A stretch of 64,000 bases of DNA from Lacinutrix algicola (GCF_001418085.1 NZ_LIQH01000040.1:248001-312000), one strand, 5' to 3'. Shown: positions 26,242 through 35,635, counted from the stretch's first letter. Notes: generated from the letters alone by a model not told the origin. A program made the numbers and translations.

Positions 26242-29028
26242 ATGAACACTAAGCTTTCCGAAGTTAACCCTAAACACAATATTATTATTAAAGGTGCAAA
26301 GTTGCATAACTTAAAAAATATTGATGTTGTAATACCAAGAAATAAATTAGTTGTTATTACCGGTTTATCTGGTTCTGGAAAATCTAGTTTAGCTTTCGAT
26401 ACCTTGTATGCAGAAGGCCAAAGACGTTATGTAGAAAGCCTTTCTAGTTATGCTAGACAGTTTTTAGGACGTTTAAATAAACCTAAAGTAGATTATATAA
26501 AAGGAATTGCTCCTGCCATTGCTATAGAGCAAAAAGTTAATTCTACAAATCCACGTTCAACCGTTGGTACAACTACAGAAATTTACGATTATCTTAAGTT
26601 ACTGTTCGCTAGAATTGGTAAAACGTATTCTCCTATTTCTGGACTAGAAGTAAAAAAAGATAGTGTTACAGATGTTTTAAACTATGTTAAATCTATAGCC
26701 ATAGGCGAAAAACTATTACTCCTCGCTCCTATTCACCTTGAAGAAGGTCGAGAAATGAGTGACAAATTAAAAGCCTTAAACGCACAAGGTTATGCTAGAA
26801 TAAAAGCCAATGGAGAAGTTTTACGATTGGATAAAGCAGAAGGCATTACCGAAAAAACTAAAGACCTTTATTTAGTAGTTGATAGAATTGTTGCAAAAGA
26901 TGATGAGGATTTTTATAACAGATTAGCAGATGCTATACAAACTGCCTTTTTTGAAGGTAAAGGAGAATGTTTTATAGAAAAATTAAATGATAATACCTCT
27001 AGACAATTTTCGAATAAATTTGAATTGGATGGTATTACTTTTTTAGAACCAAATGTACATTTATTCAGTTTTAATAATCCTTATGGCGCTTGTCCAAAGT
27101 GTGAAGGCTATGGAGATGTTATTGGTATTGATGATGACTTAGTTATCCCAAATACAGCATTATCTGTATACGAGAATGCTATTTTTCCTTGGAGAGGAGA
27201 AAGCATGAGTTGGTATCGCGATCAATTGGTTAATAATTGCCATAAATTTGATTTCCCTATACACAAACCATATTTTGAATTAGAACAAAAATATAAAGAC
27301 CTTGTTTGGTCTGGCAACAAGTATTTTGAAGGTTTAAACACCTTCTTTGCAGAGTTAGAAAGTAAAGCATATAAAATACAAAACCGAGTAATGCTGTCGC
27401 GTTACAGAGGTAAAACAAAATGTAAAGTATGTAATGGTAAACGTTTAAGAAACGAGGCTAATTATGTAAAAATTAATAATGCAACTTTAACCGATTTGGT
27501 TGAAATGCCTTTAGATAAACTAACTGTTTTTTTTAAGGAATTAAAGCTTAACGAGCATGATAATACTATTGCAAAACGATTACTAAAAGAAATTGAAAAT
27601 CGTTTAGCTTTCCTATCCAACGTAGGTTTAGATTACTTAACATTAAACAGAAAATCGAATACTTTGTCCGGTGGAGAAAGCCAAAGAATTAACCTTGCAA
27701 CCTCTTTAGGAAGCAGCTTAGTTGGTTCTATGTATATTCTCGACGAACCTAGTATTGGTTTGCATCCAAAGGACACTGAGAGACTAATTTTGGTTTTAAA
27801 AGCCTTACGAGATTTAGGAAACACTGTAATTGTTGTGGAACATGATGAAGATATCATGAAAGAAGCAGACGAAATTATAGATATTGGACCAGAAGCAGGA
27901 ACGCTTGGAGGACATGTAGTTGCCACTGGAACATTTAAAGATATTTTAGCGTCAGATTCTTTAACTGCTCAATACTTAAATGAATCATTAAAAATTGAAG
28001 TACCTAAAAAACGACGTACTTCTAAATATAGTATCGAAATAAAAGGAGCTAGAGAAAACAACTTAAAAAATATAGACGTTAGTTTCCCATTGGGTATGCT
28101 AACCGTTATTACAGGTGTTTCTGGAAGTGGAAAAAGTACTTTAGTTAAAAAAATACTATTTCCTGCAATACAAAAAGAACTTACTGGATTTGGAGATAAA
28201 CCAGGACAATTTTCAGAATTAAAAGGAAATTATAGTAATGTAAAACATATTGAGTTTGTAGACCAAAACCCAATTGGTCGTTCTTCACGTTCAAATCCGG
28301 TTACTTATATAAAAGCATACGACGATATTCGTGCGCTTTATAGCAAACAAAAACTAAGTGGCATTAGAAATTATGCAGCAAAACATTTTAGTTTTAATGT
28401 AGATGGTGGACGTTGTGAAACTTGTAAAGGAGAAGGACAAGTAACCATAGAGATGCAATTTATGGCAGATGTACATTTAGAATGTGAAACTTGTAAAGGC
28501 AAACGTTTTAAAAAAGAAGTACTTGAAGTTACTTTTGCAGACAAAAATATTGACGACATTTTAAACATGACTATCGATGATGCTATTGCGTTTTTCGATA
28601 CTAATCATGTTACTAAAATAAAGAACAAACTACAACCTTTACAAGATGTTGGTTTAGGCTATGTAACGCTTGGACAAAGCTCTTCTACCCTTTCGGGTGG
28701 AGAAGCACAACGTATAAAACTAGCTTCGTTTTTAGGAAAAGGAAATACTAAAGAAACAGCTTTATTTATTTTTGATGAACCAACCACAGGTCTACATTTT
28801 CACGATATACAGAAGTTACTAAAATCTTTTAATGCATTAATTGAAAAAGGACATTCCATTATTGTAGTAGAACATAATTTAGAACTTATAAAATGTGCCG
28901 ATCATATTATAGATTTAGGGCCAACAGGTGGTGAATATGGTGGGAATTTAATTGCTTTTGGTACTCCAGAAGAAGTTGTAAAAATTAAAGCATCTGAAAC
29001 AGGTAAATATTTGAAAGAAAAATTATAG
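26242..29028 (+). CDS. uvrA: Excinuclease ABC subunit A
   Basis: The 928-residue damage-sensing ATPase of nucleotide excision repair. There are two ABC modules, each with Walker A (GLSGSGKSSLAFD, about 41-53; GVSGSGKSTLVKK, about 626-638), signature (LSGGESQRINLA and LSGGEAQRIKLA) and Walker B (YILDEPSIGLHP and FIFDEPTTGLHF). The zinc sites are CPKCEGYGDVIG, CKVCNGKRLRN and the pair CETCKGEGQV / CETCKGKRFKK. Length and order are normal. The next gene starts 4 bases after the stop. Confidence 0.97.
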   Translation: MNTKLSEVNPKHNIIIKGAKLHNLKNIDVVIPRNKLVVITGLSGSGKSSLAFDTLYAEGQRRYVESLSSYARQFLGRLNKPKVDYIKGIAPAIAIEQKVNSTNPRSTVGTTTEIYDYLKLLFARIGKTYSPISGLEVKKDSVTDVLNYVKSIAIGEKLLLLAPIHLEEGREMSDKLKALNAQGYARIKANGEVLRLDKAEGITEKTKDLYLVVDRIVAKDDEDFYNRLADAIQTAFFEGKGECFIEKLNDNTSRQFSNKFELDGITFLEPNVHLFSFNNPYGACPKCEGYGDVIGIDDDLVIPNTALSVYENAIFPWRGESMSWYRDQLVNNCHKFDFPIHKPYFELEQKYKDLVWSGNKYFEGLNTFFAELESKAYKIQNRVMLSRYRGKTKCKVCNGKRLRNEANYVKINNATLTDLVEMPLDKLTVFFKELKLNEHDNTIAKRLLKEIENRLAFLSNVGLDYLTLNRKSNTLSGGESQRINLATSLGSSLVGSMYILDEPSIGLHPKDTERLILVLKALRDLGNTVIVVEHDEDIMKEADEIIDIGPEAGTLGGHVVATGTFKDILASDSLTAQYLNESLKIEVPKKRRTSKYSIEIKGARENNLKNIDVSFPLGMLTVITGVSGSGKSTLVKKILFPAIQKELTGFGDKPGQFSELKGNYSNVKHIEFVDQNPIGRSSRSNPVTYIKAYDDIRALYSKQKLSGIRNYAAKHFSFNVDGGRCETCKGEGQVTIEMQFMADVHLECETCKGKRFKKEVLEVTFADKNIDDILNMTIDDAIAFFDTNHVTKIKNKLQPLQDVGLGYVTLGQSSSTLSGGEAQRIKLASFLGKGNTKETALFIFDEPTTGLHFHDIQKLLKSFNALIEKGHSIIVVEHNLELIKCADHIIDLGPTGGEYGGNLIAFGTPEEVVKIKASETGKYLKEKL

Positions 29029-29032
29029 TCTT

Positions 29033-29626
29033 TTGGATATTGAAGACATAAAAATAAAAACTAAAAGAAGTCCGCTATCAAAAGGTGGCTCTAATTTTGA
29101 AACTCACGTTCTATTTAAAAAAAATAATAGTGAACTTGTTATTAAACCTACATTTGGACTCGCTTTATTTGTTGCTGTCTTTACAACATTTAGCATCTGT
29201 TTTACCGGATTTCCACTTTACAAATTAATACACAATAAAACAGACTCTTGGGAATTTAACAGACTTTTGTTTGTTGCTGTAGGATTGATTTTTTTATGTG
29301 TTAGTATGTATTTACTATTCAATTACTTCTCACCACATGGCTTTGATAAAGCTTCCAATAGATATTATAGAGGCTTTAAAAGTATTCAAACTAAAATGTC
29401 TGTAGATATTAGTTTAAAAACTATTGTTGCCATACAATTAATTGGAGAAACCATCTCAGACGAAGATGGTAGCTTTAAAAGCTTTGAGCTGAATATAATT
29501 TTAAATAATGCAGAGAGATTAAATGTTATGGACCATTCTAATCTTAGAGGTATTATTAACGATGCTGAAACTTTAAGCGAATTCTTAAATGTACCTATTT
29601 GGCACGCCGAATCTAATAAAACATAA
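29033..29626 (+). CDS. Membrane protein of unknown function
   Basis: A 197-residue protein with two adjacent membrane segments (about 43-65 and 79-100) followed by a soluble C-terminal domain of about 90 residues that could be PH-like beta structure (SFKSFELNIILNNAERLNVM). The only start that keeps the N-terminus is TTG at 29033, 4 bases after uvrA, so translation is likely coupled. It overlaps the convergent DUF3667 gene by 14 bases at the 3' end. Function unknown. Confidence 0.6.
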   Translation: MDIEDIKIKTKRSPLSKGGSNFETHVLFKKNNSELVIKPTFGLALFVAVFTTFSICFTGFPLYKLIHNKTDSWEFNRLLFVAVGLIFLCVSMYLLFNYFSPHGFDKASNRYYRGFKSIQTKMSVDISLKTIVAIQLIGETISDEDGSFKSFELNIILNNAERLNVMDHSNLRGIINDAETLSEFLNVPIWHAESNKT

Positions 29627-30680
29627 AAGAGAATAATAGCACAAAGGCTGAAACGAAAATTAAAATTGGAAAAAATATCATTGTAGATAAGCTTCCTTTT
29701 AAAAAGCTTTTAAACCAACCTTGTTTATAAAACTTTTTTAATGCTATAATAAGATAAAAGAAAACAGATAGAACAATTAAAGAATCTATATAATCTGGAA
29801 TATCTACAATAAAGTTAGTGATAATAACAAGATTAAAAACAGTAAACAAAAATGCGAAGTAATAAAAACTAAACACTAAATGGTGTGCATAAAGTCCGCG
29901 TTTTCTGTAAAACAACATCAATATTAAAGCAAAAATTGGTAGTATAAAAAACATTGCTATTGGAGCTGCATCTAAAAATGCAAATAAAATACCACTTCCT
30001 TGTTTAGATTTTATGAATTTTAGTGCTTGACTATAGAGTCTTTTCTTTAAAACACTATCTCCTTTATTTAAACCCATTTCCTTTAAAATCTCACTATCTG
30101 GGACTTTAGCTTCAATTAAAGAGTCTATTTTTTTTCCAGAAAAAGTAAAGCTGTTTTTTTCTTTATTAAAATTTTCTTTATTAACTAAAGAGTCTACTTG
30201 TTTATCTGTTATTCCTGTAAGATTTGAATTCTTTTTAAGTGCAATCCGTGCTTCTTCCATTAAAACTGAATCGATCTTTACTTTCGCCTCCGAAGCTTTT
30301 ACAGAGAACGAATCTATTTTTGTGTTTTTTCCGAAGGATTGCGATAATCCTTTATCAAATTCATTTGCACCTTTTTTTGCACTAAATGAAAACAAAAAGA
30401 AAAACAAAACGGCTGCAAAAAGATACATTTGTCCTGGATGTAAATACAACAAACGCTTACCTGAAACAAATTTTGTGGCTAAATAACCTGGTTTAATTAG
30501 TAATGGAATAAAGCTCTTAAAAAACCGAGCGTCGAAAGAGAAATAATTACTAACAGTATTATAAAACAAAACACCTAAGGTCAATTTCTCTTTTTCATTC
30601 ATTCCACAATGTGGACAAAAATCGAAATTCTCTCTAAAATCGTTTTCACAATTTTTACAAGTTTTGTATTGAATTGACAT
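29613..30680 (-). CDS. DUF3667 zinc-ribbon membrane protein
   Basis: A 355-residue protein. An N-terminal zinc ribbon (CKNCENDFRENFDFCPHCG, about 8-26) is followed by SNYFSFDARFFKSFIPLL and LLYLHPGQMYLFAAV, which mark the DUF3667 family. A long charged periplasmic or cytoplasmic segment (about 110-230) splits the first helix from three or four C-terminal membrane helices. The role of the family is unknown. Confidence 0.85.
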   Translation of the reverse strand: MSIQYKTCKNCENDFRENFDFCPHCGMNEKEKLTLGVLFYNTVSNYFSFDARFFKSFIPLLIKPGYLATKFVSGKRLLYLHPGQMYLFAAVLFFFLFSFSAKKGANEFDKGLSQSFGKNTKIDSFSVKASEAKVKIDSVLMEEARIALKKNSNLTGITDKQVDSLVNKENFNKEKNSFTFSGKKIDSLIEAKVPDSEILKEMGLNKGDSVLKKRLYSQALKFIKSKQGSGILFAFLDAAPIAMFFILPIFALILMLFYRKRGLYAHHLVFSFYYFAFLFTVFNLVIITNFIVDIPDYIDSLIVLSVFFYLIIALKKFYKQGWFKSFLKGSLSTMIFFPILIFVSAFVLLFSFMFY

Positions 30681-30748
30681 AGGTTGGTTAGATTGATAAC
30701 TGTAAATATAATATTAAAATCGAGTTTTTCAATATTAAACCGACTATT

Positions 30749-30859
30749 ATGCTCTCTATAAAACCTTTTAAAACATCAACAAAATCAACACCTAACAAGT
30801 TTATCACGCGAATTGAAACCTTAAAAGTAAATAACGCAAGCCGAAAAGCTAAAGAGTAG
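30749..30859 (+). CDS. Possible 36-residue basic peptide
   Basis: ATG at 30749 to TAG at 30859, 36 codons. The product is rich in Lys, Thr and Ser (FKTSTKSTPNKF, ASRKAKE). It lies alone in the 204-base gap between DUF3667 and the secreted repeat protein. Support is only the open frame and its plausible composition, so chance is a real alternative. Confidence 0.3.
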   Translation: MLSIKPFKTSTKSTPNKFITRIETLKVNNASRKAKE

Positions 30860-30884
30860 GCACAAAATCTAAAACCATAATACT

Positions 30885-31385
30885 ATGAAAAAACTAGTAC
30901 TATTATTTACAGGTTTGTTAATAGGATTAACAACTGTAACAGCAGCAGAAAAAGTTGAATCTGCATCGAAAGGTGAAGATTTAAAAAGTAATCGCTACAA
31001 CAATTACACACAACCTATTCAGTTTACAGAACGTGGTGTCGAATTTTTAATTTTCCCAGATGGCACTTTCGATTTTAATACACACATTGAAGACAACCAA
31101 TATGATAATGATTACGATAATGAATATTATAGAAAATCGAATACTCGAAGGCACTCTATAAACACTACTTATGGTGCTCCAGGAACTCGTGTACAATATT
31201 CGGCTCCAAGAAGTAGAGGAACTATAATTACTCACGATCCTAGCGGAAAAGTAAGACGTATTGGTAATGTATTTGTAAACTATAATCGTATTGGGCAAGT
31301 TAAACGCTTAGGTAGTGTTTATATGAGATACACTCGAGGAGGTACTTTAACACAAGTTGGAGGCTTACAGTTAAAATACAATTGA
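30885..31385 (+). CDS. Secreted 16-residue-repeat protein, cut by TGA
   Basis: The translated part is 166 residues with a signal peptide (cut near VTAA, about residue 21). After the conserved block GVEFLIFPDGTFDFN comes a basic linker, then tandem 16-residue units: GKVRRIGNVFVNYNRI, GQVKRLGSVYMRYTRG, GTLTQVGGLQLKYN. The third unit breaks off at TGA exactly where the first two have Arg (CGT and CGA), and the same frame continues for 66 sense codons. A paralog with the same block and repeats lies at 33035. The product as read would be about 70% of the original. Function unknown. Confidence 0.65.
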   Translation: MKKLVLLFTGLLIGLTTVTAAEKVESASKGEDLKSNRYNNYTQPIQFTERGVEFLIFPDGTFDFNTHIEDNQYDNDYDNEYYRKSNTRRHSINTTYGAPGTRVQYSAPRSRGTIITHDPSGKVRRIGNVFVNYNRIGQVKRLGSVYMRYTRGGTLTQVGGLQLKYN

Positions 31386-31586
31386 CAAGGACAATTAATT
31401 AAACTTGTTGGTCAAGTTAATTACCATAATCAAGGTTGCAGTATCTGTGTAGGATCGTCTTGCTCTACAAATCATTTTCCTAATTCTTCTCAACAAAATA
31501 ACGATTGGGATAACGATAATGACCATTTCTACTATAAAAAAGAAGGAAAAGTTGTTAAGCAAAAAAAACTAAAAACTAGTAAGTAA
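31386..31586 (+). pseudogene. Remainder of repeat protein after in-frame TGA
   Basis: Directly after the TGA (31383-31385) the same frame runs open for 66 codons to TAA (31584-31586). It completes the third unit, adds a fourth (GQLIKLVGQVNYHNQG), then a Cys-containing part (CSICVGSSCSTNHF), an Asn/Asp-rich stretch and a lysine-rich end. There is no start codon of its own. The likely original codon was CGA (Arg), changed by a single C-to-T. Read-through or sequence error are alternatives. Confidence 0.7.
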
Positions 31587-31601
31587 AATAATTATAAATG
31601 T

Positions 31602-31639
31602 AAAAACTCCCACGAATTTAATTTTGTGGGAGTTTTTTT
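31602..31639 (+). terminator. Intrinsic terminator after repeat protein
   Basis: A stem AAAAACTCCCAC / GTGGGAGTTTTT (31602-31613 with 31626-31637) and T-run, 16 bases after the TAA that ends the restored frame, not after the TGA. Its position supports the longer frame as the original gene. Confidence 0.8.
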
Positions 31640-31665
31640 AAAAATCGAATTCTAAAACTAAGGAT

Positions 31666-32283
31666 TTACTTGTTTGATTTACAATCCTCCATTAGCTTTT
31701 CAATAAAATCTATATATTCTTGAGGGTTATCAATATTTTTACTGTATTTGTTCAGTTTTTTTGTTTCACTAATAGCAACTTCACATTTATTAAGTTCTAT
31801 GAGACTATATATTTTGTGTACTTGTAAAGCAAAAAGCATATAATCATCTTCACTTATACTCGCTATATAATTACAGATATCTATACTTTTTTGATAACTA
31901 CCAACTTTAAAATAGGCAGTACTGAGACCTGTACCAATAACTAAGTATGAGGAATCTGAAAATTTTAAGCCACTTTCGTAATAATCAATTGCTTCTTTAT
32001 ATCTTTCTAAATGATTATAGACATTACCAATATTGCTTAAAATAACTGGACTATCTGGTTCTACAGATAGTGCTTTAAAAAATGTTTTAAGTGCAAGAGC
32101 ATCCTCTCCTTCTATAGATAATTCTATACCTTTATTATTAAGTTTTTGGGCTTCTTTATATTTAAACTTCTGATTTTTGTATATTTTATGATTATATTCA
32201 ATTTCATTATTTTTGTTTTCTACAGCTTTATTGCATGAAATAAGTAACAAAAAAAATAATGATAATATACAAACTGTCTTCAT
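31666..32283 (-). CDS. TPR-repeat lipoprotein
   Basis: A 205-residue protein with a lipoprotein signal (FFLLLISCNKAVE, Cys about residue 17) and at least three tetratricopeptide units, the clearest being ALALKTFFKALSVEPDSPVI, LSNIGNVYNHLERYKEAIDY and TAYFKVGSYQKSIDICNYIA. It probably holds other proteins together in the periplasm; no partner is evident. It is 13 bases downstream of the DEAD-box-like gene on the same strand. Confidence 0.8.
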   Translation of the reverse strand: MKTVCILSLFFLLLISCNKAVENKNNEIEYNHKIYKNQKFKYKEAQKLNNKGIELSIEGEDALALKTFFKALSVEPDSPVILSNIGNVYNHLERYKEAIDYYESGLKFSDSSYLVIGTGLSTAYFKVGSYQKSIDICNYIASISEDDYMLFALQVHKIYSLIELNKCEVAISETKKLNKYSKNIDNPQEYIDFIEKLMEDCKSNK

Positions 32284-32296
32284 TTAAATAATAGTA

Positions 32297-32908
32297 TTAA
32301 ACCTTAACAACTTGAGCACGAAACATAAAAGTTTCTTCAAAACGCTTTAATCTCGGACTTAATTTTTGAGCAAAAACAAGGTATTGGCATTTATCTATAC
32401 TTTCAGGAATACGATTAATCGCTGCAAAATAAAGTCCTTTTTCTGCAAATTCTGCATCTTCTATTATGTATAGTTTTAATTGACTTAAATCTAGGCTATT
32501 CATTAAATAGAGCTTGTTTAATCGTTTTGGAGTAGCAATTAAAATATCTTGTCCGTAATAAATTTCTTCACGCTGTTGATCTAGTGTTTGCTCATCGTAA
32601 GCCGTGTAAACTCTAAGTGTTCTTGGTTTTATAAATTTCTCAAATTCTTCTTTAAGTTTTAGAGCTTCAGCCTTAGTTTCTACTAAAATTAAAGCACGAG
32701 GCGCATCACCAACTGCTTTACATTTTAATTTTTGCAGTACACTAATTACAATAGTAGTTGTTTTTCCAGAGCCTTTACTACCTATACAAAATACGTTTGC
32801 ACCACCTTTAATTATTGGTAATGCTATTTTTTGTAATGGTGTTGGAGCTTCAAAATCATTAATTTCTAAAGCTTCTAAAATTTCTGGGTTCAATTTTTTG
32901 AAAGACAT
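32297..32908 (-). CDS. One-domain DEAD-box helicase-like protein
   Basis: A 203-residue protein matching only the first RecA-like domain of DEAD-box RNA helicases. It has a Q-motif region (APTPLQKIALPII), motif I as GSKGSGKTT, motif Ib as IATPKRLNKL and motif II changed from DEAD to EDAE (LYIIEDAEFAEKG). Motif III (SAT) is not seen and the second helicase domain is absent, so unwinding is unlikely. The frame is complete with normal start and stop and no helicase remnant follows, so this looks like a stable short family rather than a fresh truncation. Confidence 0.75.
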   Translation of the reverse strand: MSFKKLNPEILEALEINDFEAPTPLQKIALPIIKGGANVFCIGSKGSGKTTTIVISVLQKLKCKAVGDAPRALILVETKAEALKLKEEFEKFIKPRTLRVYTAYDEQTLDQQREEIYYGQDILIATPKRLNKLYLMNSLDLSQLKLYIIEDAEFAEKGLYFAAINRIPESIDKCQYLVFAQKLSPRLKRFEETFMFRAQVVKV

Positions 32909-33034
32909 ATTTACTTGATAAATTTAAGTATAACGCGAAACTACGTGATATTATCCGTTTTACAAAACTACAGCGTTTCCGTTTTGGCACGATGCTTGAT
33001 TTTTAGTTAGTATTCAATCTTAAAAACGAATATT

Positions 33035-34081
33035 ATGAAACACCTAATCTATTTATTTTCAGCACTACTCCTAACAGGTTTTACTGTAAATGCAGACAAT
33101 ATTAGCACCGAAAACGCTTTAGAAACCAATACTTCAACTTCTTATAGAGGTTATGGTAAATCTTTTATCTTTAACGAGCAAGGTATAGAATTTTCTATTT
33201 ATGCAGATGGACAGTTTGATTTTTACATGCCTAATTATGGTCCTAAAGTAAATGTAACAGTTGGATCTCCAAATGTTAATATTAGTTTTAACTCTGGTTA
33301 TAATTATGATGCATATGTACAATATGACGAATTTGGAGCTATTATTCAAATTGAAAACACTCCAATTTATTACGATTACTACGGAAGAATAAGCCAAGCT
33401 GGCGATATACATATAAACTACAATAGCAGAGGTTATATTGAAAGAGTTGGTGGATTATATGTACACTATAACAGATATAATACTTTCGACCATTATACTG
33501 GATATATAAATGTTTACAACAGAGCTTATGTATACAGACCATGGCACAGATATTATGCTGCGCCTAGTATTAATTACTGTGTGGTATTTAATACACCTTA
33601 CAGACAGCACTACACTCCTATTCGTTATAGCTATAATAGACCTTATGTAAATAATTATAGACGTACTACTGCCGTTGGAAGCAGAAGAGGTAACACAATA
33701 ACAAGAAATAGAAGTTATGCTTCTAGAACAGAAGGTAGAACGCGTGTAACTTCTACACCTAGAACTCAAACACGTAACAATGTTACTAATTCTACACCTA
33801 GAACTAGAGGTAATAATACAGCTACTCCAAGAACACAAACGCGTAGCAACTCTGTAAGCTCTAAGCCAAGAACTAGAGTAAGCACAACAACGAGACCAAG
33901 AGCACAAACTCGCAGTAATACAACAACTACTTCTAAACCAAGAACTAGAACTGTTAGTAGTGCTCCAAGAACACAACAAAGAGTAGCCTCTACAAGTAGA
34001 AGTGCAACATCTAGAACATCTAGACTTTCATCAAGTACAAATCGCTCTTCATCTTCTAGAAGTAAAACTATTCGTAGATAA
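33035..34081 (+). CDS. Secreted repeat protein with Arg/Thr/Ser-rich tail
   Basis: A 348-residue paralog of the gene at 30885. It has a signal peptide (cut near VNA, residue 20), the shared block GIEFSIYADGQFDFY, and 16-residue units GAIIQIENTPIYYDYY, GRISQAGDIHINYNSR and GYIERVGGLYVHYNRY. A Tyr/Arg-rich section (about 150-215) follows. The last 135 residues are almost only Arg, Ser, Thr, Pro, Asn and Gln, with recurring TPRTQTR and SKPRTR. Such a basic tail could bind nucleic acid or acidic polymers outside the cell; this is inference. Confidence 0.7.
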   Translation: MKHLIYLFSALLLTGFTVNADNISTENALETNTSTSYRGYGKSFIFNEQGIEFSIYADGQFDFYMPNYGPKVNVTVGSPNVNISFNSGYNYDAYVQYDEFGAIIQIENTPIYYDYYGRISQAGDIHINYNSRGYIERVGGLYVHYNRYNTFDHYTGYINVYNRAYVYRPWHRYYAAPSINYCVVFNTPYRQHYTPIRYSYNRPYVNNYRRTTAVGSRRGNTITRNRSYASRTEGRTRVTSTPRTQTRNNVTNSTPRTRGNNTATPRTQTRSNSVSSKPRTRVSTTTRPRAQTRSNTTTTSKPRTRTVSSAPRTQQRVASTSRSATSRTSRLSSSTNRSSSSRSKTIRR

Positions 34082-34106
34082 TAATAAAAAGTATTTTATG
34101 CCATAG

Positions 34107-34148
34107 TCCTGCTACCTTGTTTTCCAAAGCAAGTAGCAGGATTTTTTA
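34107..34148 (+). terminator. Bidirectional terminator
   Basis: Stem TCCTGCTAC/GTAGCAGGA with a further 3 bp above a one-base bulge (34107-34119 with 34130-34141), then T-run. It lies between the convergent repeat-protein and flippase genes. Confidence 0.75.
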
Positions 34149-35606
34149 TTTACTAGCTTTTAATAGCTTATTAAGAATAGTAGAAATGTCTTCGGAAAGC
34201 TTAAAACGATACACAACAATTCCATATATAGAAGTAACTATAGCCGATTTCACTACAATGTTTATTATAGGATGAAAACTAAATTCCCAAAAGTAAAATG
34301 AAACTGATAGTATAAATATTAGCATTAATGAATACAATGTATTTATAGAAAAAGGATGTATTTTAAACTTCTTATTTACATACCATAATTTTAAACTCCC
34401 GTATAAAATCATAGCCAAAAAAGTAGCTATTGCTGCTCCGTTGATATTGTAAATTGGAATTAGTATGTAATTTAAAATAACAGCTACTACAATAATTAAA
34501 ATACCAAAAAATAGAATAATTCTATAATAGTCCGAATTAAAAATAATAGAATTATTAATACCTAAAAGACTATCTGTTAGTTTTACAACAGCAATTATTA
34601 AAACCACGTACAAAGCTTGACTGTACTCCGGCTTTAACAATGCATACAACTGATTGATATTTATAACAATTAAAACAAATATAAGACCGCTAACAATAAT
34701 AAGGTTTAAAGACGATTTTTTGTATAAACCTTCAAGCGAAACCTTATCCTTTTCGTTTAAATACTTAGCCGTTAAAGGATAGGTTATTTGATGCATTGCT
34801 CTTGCTGGTACCGCTATTACAATAGCAACAAATACAGCTACATTATAATACGCTATATTTTCTATTACAATAAGTTTACCTAACATAAATTTATCTAAAT
34901 CGAGCATAAGCATGGCTACAGATCCAGCAATAATGATTAGAAAACTATATTTTAAGACAGAAGAAACTTCAAAATTAAACTTAAAGTCTAGTTTTGGAAA
35001 TCTTATACTAAAAGCATAAAGTTTCATAATCACCATTCTTACTACATATACTATTGCAATTGCAATAATAAATTGATCTACAGTAAGCAGTTTATAATGT
35101 AAAGCTAATAGTAAAAATAAAATGCAAACACGATGAAATATTTCTTTCATTATGTTACCAAAAGCACTTTTAAAATGAATTTTACTCCATGCAAAAAACA
35201 CCTCAAAATAGGCCATTGCAACGGCTATAACATAAATTAAATACGTATAATTTTTAATGATTGCATTCTCTGAAGCTAACCAATTACTTATAGACTCGTA
35301 TCCCAAAACACCAATAAAACCAATGGGTACAATTGCTAGTAAAGGTAAAAAAAGCATTAACGTTAAAAAGCTATTTTGTTGCTTTTTGGTTTTATAAGAA
35401 GAATAAAATTTAACCAATGTATTACTAACACCAAACATAAAAAAAGGCATCATTACATTAGCTGTAGAAAGTAAGTAGCCTACTAAACCATAATATTCAG
35501 GAGTTAAAAACTGAGTGTATAAAAACAAAGTATTTACAGCTCCTATTACAAAACCTAAATAAGTTGTAATAGTATTTTGAATAGACTGCTTTATTACAAT
35601 TCCCAT
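34146..35606 (-). CDS. Polysaccharide flippase (Wzx/MATE-like)
   Basis: A 486-residue membrane protein with about 14 predicted helices and the polysaccharide-biosynthesis family pattern: an N-terminal helix with GAVNTLFLYTQFLTPEYYGL, and a central ARAMHQITYPLTAKYLNEKD. Such proteins move undecaprenyl-linked glycans across the inner membrane. It is downstream of a glycosyltransferase and a YfhO-type protein on the same strand, forming a surface-glycan group. Confidence 0.85.
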   Translation of the reverse strand: MGIVIKQSIQNTITTYLGFVIGAVNTLFLYTQFLTPEYYGLVGYLLSTANVMMPFFMFGVSNTLVKFYSSYKTKKQQNSFLTLMLFLPLLAIVPIGFIGVLGYESISNWLASENAIIKNYTYLIYVIAVAMAYFEVFFAWSKIHFKSAFGNIMKEIFHRVCILFLLLALHYKLLTVDQFIIAIAIVYVVRMVIMKLYAFSIRFPKLDFKFNFEVSSVLKYSFLIIIAGSVAMLMLDLDKFMLGKLIVIENIAYYNVAVFVAIVIAVPARAMHQITYPLTAKYLNEKDKVSLEGLYKKSSLNLIIVSGLIFVLIVININQLYALLKPEYSQALYVVLIIAVVKLTDSLLGINNSIIFNSDYYRIILFFGILIIVVAVILNYILIPIYNINGAAIATFLAMILYGSLKLWYVNKKFKIHPFSINTLYSLMLIFILSVSFYFWEFSFHPIINIVVKSAIVTSIYGIVVYRFKLSEDISTILNKLLKASK

Positions 35607-35635
35607 GTATTTTTAAAATTCGAAATTATTTAAAA

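Noticed and set aside
33455-33979. Long minus-strand open frame rich in Ser, Cys and Tyr opposite the secreted repeat protein
   Set aside because: It is the mirror of a low-complexity Arg/Ser/Thr-coding stretch, has an implausible composition and no promoter; the plus-strand gene explains the region.
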